Positions 34,613 to 43,293 of a stretch of DNA of 64,000 nucleotides are shown piece by piece. The position numbers were made by a program, and so were the translations under genes. Each line of letters starts with the position of its first letter. Position 1 is the first letter of the stretch. The notes beneath the pieces were generated by a model. It did not search any database. It saw only the letters and a list, made by a program, of their open reading frames with translations, and was not told the origin of the DNA. This stretch comes from Rhizobium mayense (GTDB lineage Bacteria; Pseudomonadota; Alphaproteobacteria; Rhizobiales; Rhizobiaceae). Where the stretch lies: NCBI RefSeq assembly GCF_030272705.1, contig NZ_JARFYM010000017.1, positions 1-64,000 on the forward strand. The letters are read 5' to 3'.

Positions 34613-37222
34613 ATGTCGACTCCAATCGATCTGAAAAAAGCCGATGAGGACCTGGAGGCGCGCGGCGGTATAAGCGGTTTCCTGAACCGCAATCGCACGC
34701 TGATCGTCGCTATCCTCACCGTCGCGGTCTTCTGTATCGCCGCCTATGCGATCTTCGATCTGACGAACGAAGTGCGCTATGACGATGTCGTGCACGCGCT
34801 GGCGACGACGAAAATCTCGTCAATCCTGCTCGCCCTGTTTTTCACGGGTCTCAGCTTCTTCTCACTGATCTTCTACGATCAGAACGCGCTGGAATATATC
34901 GGCAAGCGCGTACCGTTTCCGCATGTGGCGTTGACCTCCTTCAGCGCCTATGCGGTCGGCAATACGGCCGGCTTTGGCGCGCTCAGTGCCGGCGCCATCC
35001 GCTATCGCGCCTATACCCGACTCGGCTTGTCGCCGGACGACATTACCCGCGTCATCGCCTTCGTAACGCTTGCTTTCGGTCTTGGCCTTGCCGCCGTCGG
35101 CTCCATTGCGCTGATGATCATTGCCGATGAGATCGGCCCGCTGATCGAGGTCGACGGCCTGTGGCTGCGTCTGGTAGCGGGCGCCATTCTCGCGGCCCTG
35201 GCCATCGTAATTGTCATCGGCCGCAACGGCCGCGAGGTCCGGATCGGGCCGATCGCCATTCGCCTGCCGGATTCGCGCACATGGTCGCGGCAATTCCTGG
35301 TAACCGCGCTCGACATCGCCGCCTCGGCATCGGTACTCTATGTGCTGCTGCCGGATTCGGCCATCGGCTGGCCGGGCTTCTTCGCCATCTACGCCATCGC
35401 TGTCGGTCTCGGCGTGCTCAGCCACGTGCCGGCCGGTTTCGGCGTCTTCGAGACGATCATCATCGCGTGGCTCGGTAGCTCGGTGAATGCCGACGCGGTT
35501 CTCGGTTCGCTGGTTCTTTACCGTGTCATCTATAACGTCATCCCGCTGGCGATCGCGATCCTCGCGATCTCGGTGGCGGAGCTGCGTCGTTTCGTCGACC
35601 ATCCGGCCGCCTCCAGCATGCGGCGTATCGGCGGTCGTCTGATGCCACAGTTGCTGTCGACCTTCGCGCTGCTGCTTGGCATGATGCTGGTGTTCTCGAG
35701 TGTGACGCCGACGCCGGACAGGAACCTCGAATTCCTGTCCGACTATCTGCCTCTGCCCCTCATCGAAGGGGCGCATTTTCTCTCCAGTCTTCTCGGCCTG
35801 GCGATGATCGTTGCTGCCCGTGGACTCGGCCAACGTCTGGATGGCGCCTGGTGGGTTTCGATTGCCTCGGCGATTTTCGCGTTGCTGTTCTCGCTGCTGA
35901 AGGCCATCGCCATTGTCGAGGCCGCGCTGCTCGGCTTCCACGTTTTCGGCCTCGTCGTTAGCCGCCGACTGTTCACTCGCCCGGCATCGCTGCTCAATCA
36001 AACCCTGACGGGGGGGTGGTTGACGGCAATCGCGGTCATCTGCATCGGCGCCGTCGTCATCCTGTTTTTCGTCTATCGTGACGTCGAATACAGTAACCAA
36101 CTCTGGTGGCAGTTCGAATTTACCGAGGAAGCGCCACGCGGGCTTCGCGCCGTGCTCGGCATTTCCATTGTCTCGTCGGCGATCGCGATCTTCAGCCTGC
36201 TGCGGCCGGCAACGGCGCGGCTTGAGCCGGTTTCCGACCATGCGGTGGAGCGGGCCGTCGAAATCGTACGCAAGCAAGGGGTTGCCGACGCCAATCTCGT
36301 GCGAATGGGCGATAAAAGCATCATGTTTTCCGAAAAGGGCGATGCCTTCATCATGTATGGCAAGCAGGGTCGTTCCTGGATTGCGCTCTTCGATCCGATC
36401 GGACCGCGACAGGCGCTGCCGGACCTTGTCTGGCGATTTGTCGAAGCTGCCCGCTCGGCCGGCTGCCGTTCTGTCTTCTACCAGATATCGCCGGCGCTTC
36501 TGTCCTATTGCGCCGACGCTGGTCTGCGTGCCTTCAAACTCGGCGAGCTGGCGGTCGTCAATCTCGCCAATTTCGAGCTGAAGGGCGGGAAATGGGCCAA
36601 TCTTCGCCAGACCGCGAGCCGTGCCGTACGCGACGGACTAGAATTTGCCGTTATCGAACCCCATCTTGTGCCCGAAGTAATCGATCAGCTCGCTCAGGTT
36701 TCAGACTCATGGCTTGCCGATCACAACGCCAAGGAAAAGGGTTTTTCGCTGGGCGCCTTCGATCCCGATTATGTGGTTTCGCAGCCCGTGGGCGTGTTGA
36801 AAAAGGATGGCAAGATCGTTGCTTTCGCTAACATCCTGATGACGGAGACCAAGGAAGAGGGTTCCGTCGATCTGATGCGCTTTTCGCCTGACGCGCCGAA
36901 GGGATCGATGGATTTTCTATTCGTGCAGATTCTGGTGCATCTGAAAGAGCAGGGTTTCCAGCGCTTCAATCTTGGCATGGCGCCGCTGTCGGGCATGTCG
37001 AGACGGGAATCGGCGCCGGTTTGGGACAGGGTCGGCGGAACTGTCTTCGAACACGGCGAGCGCTACTACAACTTCAAAGGGCTTCGTGCCTTCAAATCCA
37101 AGTTTCATCCCGAATGGCAGCCGCGATACCTGGCTGTCTCGGGAGGTGTCAGTCCAATGATCGCGTTGATGGATGCCACATTCCTCATCGGGGGCGGACT
37201 TAAAGGGGTCGTGAGGAAATGA
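34613..37222 (+). CDS. lpiA: Lysyl-phosphatidylglycerol synthase LpiA (MprF family, bifunctional)
   Basis: An 869-residue MprF-type protein. The first ~500 residues form a multi-helix flippase-like membrane domain (starting LIVAILTVAVFCIAAYAIFDL, with GNTAGFGALSAGAIRYRAYT and HVPAGFGVFETI). The C-terminal cytoplasmic domain (about 540-860) is the GNAT-like DUF2156 aminoacyl transferase (ALFDPIGPRQALPDLVW, SVDLMRFSPDAPKGSMDFLF, GERYYNFKGLRAFKSKF). It moves lysine from Lys-tRNA to phosphatidylglycerol, reducing surface charge. LpiA of R. tropici and S. medicae is low-pH inducible. The next gene overlaps by four bases. Confidence 0.93.
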   Translation: MSTPIDLKKADEDLEARGGISGFLNRNRTLIVAILTVAVFCIAAYAIFDLTNEVRYDDVVHALATTKISSILLALFFTGLSFFSLIFYDQNALEYIGKRVPFPHVALTSFSAYAVGNTAGFGALSAGAIRYRAYTRLGLSPDDITRVIAFVTLAFGLGLAAVGSIALMIIADEIGPLIEVDGLWLRLVAGAILAALAIVIVIGRNGREVRIGPIAIRLPDSRTWSRQFLVTALDIAASASVLYVLLPDSAIGWPGFFAIYAIAVGLGVLSHVPAGFGVFETIIIAWLGSSVNADAVLGSLVLYRVIYNVIPLAIAILAISVAELRRFVDHPAASSMRRIGGRLMPQLLSTFALLLGMMLVFSSVTPTPDRNLEFLSDYLPLPLIEGAHFLSSLLGLAMIVAARGLGQRLDGAWWVSIASAIFALLFSLLKAIAIVEAALLGFHVFGLVVSRRLFTRPASLLNQTLTGGWLTAIAVICIGAVVILFFVYRDVEYSNQLWWQFEFTEEAPRGLRAVLGISIVSSAIAIFSLLRPATARLEPVSDHAVERAVEIVRKQGVADANLVRMGDKSIMFSEKGDAFIMYGKQGRSWIALFDPIGPRQALPDLVWRFVEAARSAGCRSVFYQISPALLSYCADAGLRAFKLGELAVVNLANFELKGGKWANLRQTASRAVRDGLEFAVIEPHLVPEVIDQLAQVSDSWLADHNAKEKGFSLGAFDPDYVVSQPVGVLKKDGKIVAFANILMTETKEEGSVDLMRFSPDAPKGSMDFLFVQILVHLKEQGFQRFNLGMAPLSGMSRRESAPVWDRVGGTVFEHGERYYNFKGLRAFKSKFHPEWQPRYLAVSGGVSPMIALMDATFLIGGGLKGVVRK

Positions 37223-38616
37223 TCTTGAAATACGCAGTGTCATGGGCGTCCGCATTCATATTGGCTACGGGTCTGTTGGTATCCGGCGCGGCGAGAGCGG
37301 ACGAGGACGGTACCAAATACGATCTCGGCATGATCTCGCCGCCGCACATCATGCGTCCACAGGGCAAGGTGACGAGCGAGGTCGTTCTGATCTCCGACGC
37401 GGCCGGCTGGAGCGACAAGGAAAAAGGCGTTGCCGACAAGCTCGTCGCCAAGGGCACTCTGGTCATCGGCATCGATTACCCGTCCTTTCTGGCGTCGCTC
37501 AACAAGTATGACGTCAGCCAGAATGATGGTTGCATCTACATGGTCTCGGACCTGGAGTCGCTGAGCCAGCAGGTGCAGCGCTCCTTCGCCGACAGTACCT
37601 ATCAACTGCCCATCATTGCCGGCGTCGGTGCCGGCGGCGCAATGGCGCTGACCATCGCCGCGCAGACCCCTGACGCCACCGTTGCCGGCACGCTCGCAAT
37701 CGATCCGACTTTCGGCATCGCGCTGAAGCAGGAGCTTTGCACGCCCGCCGAAAAGAAGACCGATGGCGATATGGTGTCCTTCGGTCTCCAGGACGGCGCG
37801 CTGCCGAACCCGATCGTCGCGACCTTCACTTCCAAGGCCCCCAAGGATGGACGCGATCACGTCGTGGAGATCCAGAAGGAACATCCCGATGTTCAGGTTA
37901 CCGATGCCGACGGCGATGACACCTATGTCGCACTAAGCGATGGGCTCGTGGGTCTGATGAAGACGATCGATAGCGAAAAGTCGCCGCTGGGCCTGCCGCT
38001 CGACGTCATGAGCACGAAACCGACGCAAGACACGCTGGCGATCGTCTATTCCGGTGATGGCGGTTGGCGCGATATCGACAAGGAAGTCGGCAGCTTTCTG
38101 CAGGACCAGGGTATTCCCGTCGTCGGTGTCGACTCCCTGCATTACTTCTGGTCGGAGCGCGATCCGCAGCAGACCGCCGACGATCTCGCTCGTATCATCC
38201 AGTACTATACCAAGCGCTTCAAGGTGAAGCACGTGGTGCTGATCGGCTATTCCTTCGGCGCCGATGTGCTGCCGGCAAGCTACAACCGGCTGAAGCAGCC
38301 GGACAAGGACAAGATCGTGCAGATGTCGCTGCTGTCGCTGTCGCGCAAGGTCGACTATGTGATCTCCGTCATGGGTTGGCTCGGCGCCAAAAGCGAAGGC
38401 AAAGGCGGCGATCCCATCAATGACCTCAAGTCGATCAACCCGAAGATGGTGCAATGCATCTACGGCAAGGATGACGATGAGGATGTCGCCTGCCCGGCGC
38501 TGAAAGACACCGGTGCCGAAGTCATTGCCATGGATGGCGGTCACCATTTCGACGACGATTATGAAGCGCTGGCCAATCATGTCATCAACGGGTTGAAGGG
38601 CCGGCTCGGCGAGTAA
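37219..38616 (+). CDS. atvA: AtvA/AcvB (VirJ family) periplasmic lysyl-phosphatidylglycerol hydrolase
   Basis: A 465-residue exported protein: a signal peptide (ILKYAVSWASAFILATGLL, cut near residue 28) and two VirJ-like alpha/beta-hydrolase domains. The C-terminal domain has the nucleophile elbow GYSFG with Ser345 and an end GHHF-type His (MDGGHHFDDDYEAL). In the N-terminal domain the same place reads GVGAGGA (Ala138), so it lacks a nucleophile. AcvB of Agrobacterium hydrolyses lysyl-phosphatidylglycerol and is needed for virulence; AtvA of R. tropici is needed for acid tolerance. ATGA overlap with lpiA pairs synthesis and removal of the same lipid. Confidence 0.92.
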   Translation: MILKYAVSWASAFILATGLLVSGAARADEDGTKYDLGMISPPHIMRPQGKVTSEVVLISDAAGWSDKEKGVADKLVAKGTLVIGIDYPSFLASLNKYDVSQNDGCIYMVSDLESLSQQVQRSFADSTYQLPIIAGVGAGGAMALTIAAQTPDATVAGTLAIDPTFGIALKQELCTPAEKKTDGDMVSFGLQDGALPNPIVATFTSKAPKDGRDHVVEIQKEHPDVQVTDADGDDTYVALSDGLVGLMKTIDSEKSPLGLPLDVMSTKPTQDTLAIVYSGDGGWRDIDKEVGSFLQDQGIPVVGVDSLHYFWSERDPQQTADDLARIIQYYTKRFKVKHVVLIGYSFGADVLPASYNRLKQPDKDKIVQMSLLSLSRKVDYVISVMGWLGAKSEGKGGDPINDLKSINPKMVQCIYGKDDDEDVACPALKDTGAEVIAMDGGHHFDDDYEALANHVINGLKGRLGE

Positions 38617-38627
38617 TGGGCCGGCAC

Positions 38628-38651
38628 CCGCGGCGGTTTGCTCTGCCGCGG
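38628..38651. terminator. GC-rich hairpin between convergent atvA and LysR genes
   Basis: CCGCGGC and GCCGCGG arms around GGTTTGCTCT, without a T run; it may act as a weak bidirectional terminator. Confidence 0.35.
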
Positions 38652-38663
38652 CTATTCCGGCAG

Positions 38664-39566
38664 TCAGATGGCCGGCAACATGGACGCTGATTGGCGTTTC
38701 AGCCTGTCCGCCAGGAAATCGACGCAGAGGCGCACCTTTGCAGCAGTGTGACGATTGTGCGGATAGACCGCGTGGATCGGCGCGGCCGGCAGCCGCTGCT
38801 TCGCGAGCACGACCTCCAGCCGTCCGGAATCGATATCGTCTCGGACGTCCCATATCGATTTCATGATGAGGCCGACGCCGCCGAGAGCCCAGGCATGCGC
38901 CAGTTCGCCGTCATTGGTCGCGAGCGACCCGCGGACATGCACGGTCGTGCCGTCGGCAAAGACCCAGTCGTCCAGCGGCGGATGGCCGAACACGATGCAA
39001 TCATGGCCCAGTAGGTCTTCTGGTTTCTCGGGCCGCCCATGCCGGTCGAGATAGGCCGGTGCGCCGCAGATGACGCGAATATTGGGCGCGAGTTGTCGAG
39101 CAATCAGGCTGGAATCTGCCAGAGCGCCGAAGCGCACCGCGAGATCGTAGCCGCCTTCGACGATGTTGGCGATGGAATCAGACGTATCGAGCTGGATATG
39201 CAATCCCGGATGATGGGACCGGAATTCGCTGAGCAGCGGCGCGAGCCGCCGGCGGCCGAAAGCATAGGTCGACGTGACCCTCAAAACGCCAGTTGCGACG
39301 TCGCGACCACGCGTCACCTCCAACTCGGCTTCATCGATTTCAGAGAGAATGCGGACGCAGCGCGCGTGGAAGGTCGTGCCTTCCTCGGTCAACGCCAAGG
39401 TCCGCGTTGTGCGGTTGACCAGGCGGACGCCGAGGCGTTCTTCCAGCCGCGCCAATTTGCGGCTGACGACGGCAAGCGATAGGCGTAAATCGCGTGCTGC
39501 GCCGGAGAGGCTGCCTGCCTCGACAACGCGTACGAACACCAGCATGTCAAAGAGGTTATCGGCCAT
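38664..39566 (-). CDS. LysR family transcriptional regulator
   Basis: A 300-residue LysR regulator. The winged-helix N-terminus is LFDMLVFVRVVEAGSLSGAA at about 5-24, LSLAVVSRKLARLEERLGVR at about 31-50 and LVNRTTRTLALTEEGTTFH. A periplasmic-binding-like effector domain follows (about 90-295). It belongs to the group resembling DmlR/AaeR-type single-gene regulators. The ATG at 39566 gives the normal family length; the frame stays open to 39602. It is divergent from the atypical SDR/VOC genes, 173 bases away, which it probably controls. Confidence 0.92.
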   Translation of the reverse strand: MADNLFDMLVFVRVVEAGSLSGAARDLRLSLAVVSRKLARLEERLGVRLVNRTTRTLALTEEGTTFHARCVRILSEIDEAELEVTRGRDVATGVLRVTSTYAFGRRRLAPLLSEFRSHHPGLHIQLDTSDSIANIVEGGYDLAVRFGALADSSLIARQLAPNIRVICGAPAYLDRHGRPEKPEDLLGHDCIVFGHPPLDDWVFADGTTVHVRGSLATNDGELAHAWALGGVGLIMKSIWDVRDDIDSGRLEVVLAKQRLPAAPIHAVYPHNRHTAAKVRLCVDFLADRLKRQSASMLPAI

Positions 39567-39739
39567 ATTCTTGCTGATATAGCAAGGAACCATCTCCGGC
39601 AAAGTCTATTCTTGCAAACGTCAAGAAGGTCTACACCTTTTTACAACAGTCGCGCTGCAGTCTGGAACAGAGCATTGATGGCGGCGTGACGCCGACCCTT
39701 GCTCGATGTCAAGCGGTTTTCACAAGAGGAGTATGCCCC

Positions 39740-40453
39740 ATGACATCTTTGATAGATCAACGCGTTCTAGTGCTCGGCGGCAGCTCGGGTATCGGGCTTG
39801 CAACGGCGAAGGCGGCAGCGGAGGCCGGCGCCAGGGTCACGATCGCGTCCCGTTCGCAGGCAAAACTCGATGAAGCGCTGAAGGGCCTCGCCGCCACGGC
39901 GCGGACCGTGGTGCTCGACACTGGCGATGAAGCGGCGATCGATCGGTTCTTTGCCGGGGAAGCGCCTTGGGATCATATCGTCATCTCCGCCGCGCAGACG
40001 GCGAGCGGGCCGGTCCGCTCCCTGCCGTTGCCTGACGCCAAGCAGGCGATGGAAAGCAAGTTCTGGGGCGCCTACCGTATCGCGCGTGCCGCCAAATTCA
40101 ACGAGCGGGCGACGTTGACTTTTATCACCGGTTATCTCGCGGTGCGGCCTTCCGCAACATCGGTGCTGCAAGGAGCCATCAATGCGGCCTTGGAGGCTTT
40201 GTCGCGCGGCCTTGCGCTGGAATTGGCGCCGGTACGTGTCAACGCAGTCTCGCCCGGCCTGATCGATACACCGCTTTGGTCGAAGATGGCTGAAGAGACC
40301 CGCCAGGGGATGTTTACCCGCGCTGCGGCAAACCTGCCGGCCCGTATGGTCGGGACGCCGGAAGATATCGCCAATGCGGCGCTGTTCTTGATGACGACAC
40401 CTTTTGCCACCGGATCGACCGTGCGCGTCGATGGCGGCGGCGCGATCGCGTGA
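39740..40453 (+). CDS. Atypical SDR family protein lacking the Tyr-x3-Lys active site
   Basis: A 237-residue SDR-fold protein starting MTSLIDQRVLVLGGSSGIG, with an AGGAG site upstream of this ATG. The cofactor loop GGSSGIGLA is intact and the structure-defining VRVNAVSPGLIDTPLW and GSTVRVDGGG are present. The active-site segment reads ITGYLAVRPSATSVLQGAINAALEA (given in part): the usual Tyr and Lys positions are Val/Leu and Asn. It matches the SDR at 29046-29762 in fold and in the missing residues. It is followed by an overlapping VOC gene and is divergent from LysR. Confidence 0.85.
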   Translation: MTSLIDQRVLVLGGSSGIGLATAKAAAEAGARVTIASRSQAKLDEALKGLAATARTVVLDTGDEAAIDRFFAGEAPWDHIVISAAQTASGPVRSLPLPDAKQAMESKFWGAYRIARAAKFNERATLTFITGYLAVRPSATSVLQGAINAALEALSRGLALELAPVRVNAVSPGLIDTPLWSKMAEETRQGMFTRAAANLPARMVGTPEDIANAALFLMTTPFATGSTVRVDGGGAIA

Positions 40454-40461
40454 GGCCGGCT

Positions 40462-40839
40462 ATGTTGGACCATGTGACACTGAGAACAGCCGATCTGGAG
40501 GGGACGCGCGCCTTTTTCGAGACCGTTCTCGATCTTAAGCCGGGTTACAGACCCGCGTTCGGTTTTCCCGGATATTGGCTCTATGCCGGCAAGGAGCCGA
40601 TCGTGCATCTCATTCCCGGCCATGCCGGCCCCGTCGACCGTCATGGTGAAACCATTGACCATGCCGGTTTCCGGCTGGCCGACTATCAGGGACATCGGCG
40701 TAAGCTCGATGCGCTGGGCATTCCCTATACGACGATGGATCTGCCGGAACTCGGCGAGCGGCGGCTCTTTCTGCATACGCCGACCGGCATTTTGCTGGAG
40801 CTGGTGTTCCGGGAAGGGGAGAACTTCGGCGGGGCATAA
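40462..40839 (+). CDS. VOC family (glyoxalase/bleomycin resistance fold) protein
   Basis: A 125-residue single-domain vicinal oxygen chelate protein starting MLDHVTLRTADLEGTRAFFE, with a typical two-module beta-alpha fold. His in LDHVTL (about 3), HGETIDHAGF (about 56-65) and Glu in GILLELVF (about 115) could be metal ligands. It resembles the dioxygenase/glyoxalase branch. A GTG start at 40450, overlapping the SDR stop (GTGA), is possible and would add four residues. It is probably co-transcribed with the atypical SDR. Confidence 0.87.
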   Translation: MLDHVTLRTADLEGTRAFFETVLDLKPGYRPAFGFPGYWLYAGKEPIVHLIPGHAGPVDRHGETIDHAGFRLADYQGHRRKLDALGIPYTTMDLPELGERRLFLHTPTGILLELVFREGENFGGA

Positions 40840-40969
40840 CGGCGTTCTTCCTTGCCTGCCGTCCAGCATTCATTTGCTTCTTGCCGTCTCAATCGGTAGT
40901 GGGGGGAAGATATTGCGAGTCAGCCTCGGCTCGCGCCGACTGATCCCGTCAACCGAAAGGGACTGTACC

Positions 40970-41647
40970 TTGTCCGTCGCATCGTCTTCCGCCTTCGATA
41001 AAAACTATTCCGGATTCCTGTTCGACATGGATGGCACGATCATCAACTCGATCGCTGCCGCCGAGCGCGTCTGGGGTGATTGGGCGCGCAGCAAGGGACT
41101 GGATGTCGCGGCTTTCATGCCGACCATGCACGGTTCGCGCGGCGTCGATACGATCGGCCGGCTGAACCTGCCGGGTGTCGATCCGGTAGCGGAATCGCTG
41201 ATGATCACGGAAGCGGAAATCGCCGATGTGGAAGGCGTGGTGCCGCTCCCGGGCGCCATCGAATTCCTGGCCTCTCTGCCGCCGGAGCGTTGGGCGATCG
41301 TAACCTCCTCGCCGTACCGGCTTGCCCAGGCGCGCCTAGCGGCCGCCGGCATTCCGGTCCCTCGCTTTATCGTCACCGCCGAGGACGTCAAGATCGGAAA
41401 GCCCGATCCGCAATGCTACATCCTCGGCGCCGAGCGTCTCGGCATGCGGCCATCCGATTGTCTGGTTTTCGAAGACGTGATGGCCGGCATCAAGGCCGGC
41501 GAAGCCGCCGGCGCCGACGTCATGGTGATTACGGCGACGCATTCCCATCCGATCGAGACGGGTCATTCCACGCTCGGGAACTATAAGAATGTTCGGGCGC
41601 ACATCGATGGGGACGGGCTGATTTCGGTGGTACGCAAGGCTGGCTGA
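40970..41647 (+). CDS. HAD family hydrolase (sugar phosphatase-like)
   Basis: A 225-residue HAD subfamily IA phosphatase. It has motif I FLFDMDGTIINS (nucleophile and acid/base Asp), motif II in IVTSSPYRLA and motif III with KIGKPDPQCY, plus VFEDVMAGIKAGEAAGADV. The helical cap lies between motifs I and II, as in beta-phosphoglucomutase/sugar phosphatases such as YfbT. No ATG lies before the first motif; a TTG at 40970 with AAGGGA 7 bases upstream is the best start. Substrate unknown. Confidence 0.88.
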   Translation: MSVASSSAFDKNYSGFLFDMDGTIINSIAAAERVWGDWARSKGLDVAAFMPTMHGSRGVDTIGRLNLPGVDPVAESLMITEAEIADVEGVVPLPGAIEFLASLPPERWAIVTSSPYRLAQARLAAAGIPVPRFIVTAEDVKIGKPDPQCYILGAERLGMRPSDCLVFEDVMAGIKAGEAAGADVMVITATHSHPIETGHSTLGNYKNVRAHIDGDGLISVVRKAG

Positions 41648-41752
41648 CGGCTGTCGGCCAACATACAATCACCGCATGTCGCTTTCACGCATTGCAATAG
41701 GCCGCCGGCTCATTATCTTTTCGTGATATTTGTCGAAATCCACGAAAGCCTG

Positions 41753-42340
41753 ATGACCCCCAAAAAGCTGAAAGCCCAATATCGCAACGAACGCCTGGCG
41801 GCGCGCGACGCCATTCGCCCCGATGAGCGTATCGAAAAGGCACTGGCGATGCTTGCACATGCCGGCGATGCGATCGATCTTCAGCCGGGGGAGATCGTGT
41901 CCGGCTTCCTGCCGATCCGCTCCGAAGTGGATATAAGGCCGCTGATGGCGCGGCTGCGCGAGCGGGGCGCGCGGCTCTGCGTGCCCGTCATTCTCGACAA
42001 AAGTACCATCGTCTTTCGCGAACTCGTTCCCGGCGCGGCGCTGGTTTCCAGCGGTTTCGGGACGGCGGGGCCGGGGCCCGAGGCCACCGTGTTGGACCCG
42101 CAGATTATGCTGGTCCCGCTTTCGGCTTTCGATAGCACCGGCCATCGTATCGGCTACGGCGCCGGCTATTATGACCGCGCCATCGAGCGGTTGCAGCAAA
42201 AAGGGCTGAATCCGCGGCTGATCGGCATTGCATTCGATTGCCAAGAAGTGCCATCAGTACCGGCAGAGCCGCATGATGTCCGTCTTGACGCGATTTTGAC
42301 CGAGAGCGGACTCAATTTCGTTTCGGAAGTGATTGGATAG
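41753..42340 (+). CDS. 5-formyltetrahydrofolate cyclo-ligase
   Basis: A 195-residue 5-FCL/MTHFS enzyme that converts 5-formyl-THF to 5,10-methenyl-THF with ATP. The N-terminus TPKKLKAQYRNERLAARDAI is typical; the C-terminal signature DSTGHRIGYGAGYYDRAIE (about 140-158) binds ATP/phosphate. The ATG at 41753 is preferred over an upstream GTG. In many bacteria this gene (ygfA) lies next to zapA and 6S RNA; here it is about 15 kb away. It is followed after 3 bases by the YmdB-like gene. Confidence 0.92.
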   Translation: MTPKKLKAQYRNERLAARDAIRPDERIEKALAMLAHAGDAIDLQPGEIVSGFLPIRSEVDIRPLMARLRERGARLCVPVILDKSTIVFRELVPGAALVSSGFGTAGPGPEATVLDPQIMLVPLSAFDSTGHRIGYGAGYYDRAIERLQQKGLNPRLIGIAFDCQEVPSVPAEPHDVRLDAILTESGLNFVSEVIG

Positions 42341-42343
42341 GGA

Positions 42344-43168
42344 ATGCGGCTGCTTTTCTTGGGTGACATGGTCGGTAAGACCGGGCGGGTTGCGGTATGG
42401 GATCGCCTGCCGGGCCTCATTTCCGATCTGAAGCTCGATTTCGTCATCGTCAACGGTGAAAACGCCGCCGGCGGCTTCGGCATTACCGAGGATATTTTTC
42501 TGGAAACGATCAATGCCGGCGCCGATGTGGTGACGACGGGCAATCACGTCTGGGACCAGAAGGAAGCGGTGGTGTTTTGCGAGCGCCACGATCAGTTCCT
42601 GCGCCCGGCCAATTATCCTGCCGGCACCCCCGGTCGCGGTTCCAGCATCTACTATGCCCGTAACGGCGCCCGCGTGCTTGTCGCCAACATTATGGGCCGG
42701 GTCTTCATGCATCCGGAGCTGGACGATCCGTTTAAAGCAGCGGAAGCCATCCTCGATGCCTGCCCGCTGAAGGAGCAGGCGGACGCCATCGTCTTCGATT
42801 TCCACGCGGAGGCGACCAGCGAAAAGCAGTGTTTCGGCCATTTCGTCGACGGCCGCGCCAGCTTCGTCGTCGGCACGCACACGCATGTGCCGACCGCCGA
42901 CGCGCAGATCCTGAACGGCGGCACCGCCTACATGTCCGATGCCGGCATGTGCGGCGACTACGATTCGTCGCTCGGGATGGACAAGGAAGAGCCGCTCAAC
43001 CGTTTCATCTCGAAGATGCCGAAGGGCCGTTTCGAGGCTGCCTCCGGTCCGGCCACCATCTGCGGCGTCGGCGTCGAGATATCGGATGCCACGGGGCTTG
43101 CCGAAAAGATCGCCCCGCTCCGCATCGGACCGCGGCTCGCCGAAACCATTCCGGAATTCTGGCGCTAG
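42344..43168 (+). CDS. YmdB-like metallophosphoesterase (TIGR00282 family)
   Basis: A 274-residue metallophosphoesterase of the YmdB family. It has the metal ligands in FLGDMVGKTGR (about 4-14), NGENAAGGFG (about 38), GNHVWDQKE (about 66-74), DFHAEATSEK (about 150) and GTHTHVPTAD (about 180-189). B. subtilis YmdB is a cyclic-nucleotide phosphodiesterase affecting biofilm and sporulation decisions; the alphaproteobacterial role is not known. It is directly downstream of the 5-FCL gene (3-base gap), a common arrangement. Confidence 0.92.
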   Translation: MRLLFLGDMVGKTGRVAVWDRLPGLISDLKLDFVIVNGENAAGGFGITEDIFLETINAGADVVTTGNHVWDQKEAVVFCERHDQFLRPANYPAGTPGRGSSIYYARNGARVLVANIMGRVFMHPELDDPFKAAEAILDACPLKEQADAIVFDFHAEATSEKQCFGHFVDGRASFVVGTHTHVPTADAQILNGGTAYMSDAGMCGDYDSSLGMDKEEPLNRFISKMPKGRFEAASGPATICGVGVEISDATGLAEKIAPLRIGPRLAETIPEFWR

Positions 43169-43293
43169 ATTTTGCCCAGCTGTTAATCACTCGTCTGCGA
43201 TGACGTGATTGTGAGCAATCCGATCGGATTGTCGCTGGACGTACCTCAGGCCATGCCGCATCTTTTAGCCCTCTGTGGAGCTGAAGGGATGGC

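Noticed and set aside
34862-36277. Long minus-strand ORF of 471 codons inside lpiA
   Set aside because: Composition (Arg/Asp/Gln/His-rich, no family features) is that of an antisense shadow of a GC-rich gene; the plus-strand frame has clear MprF motifs.
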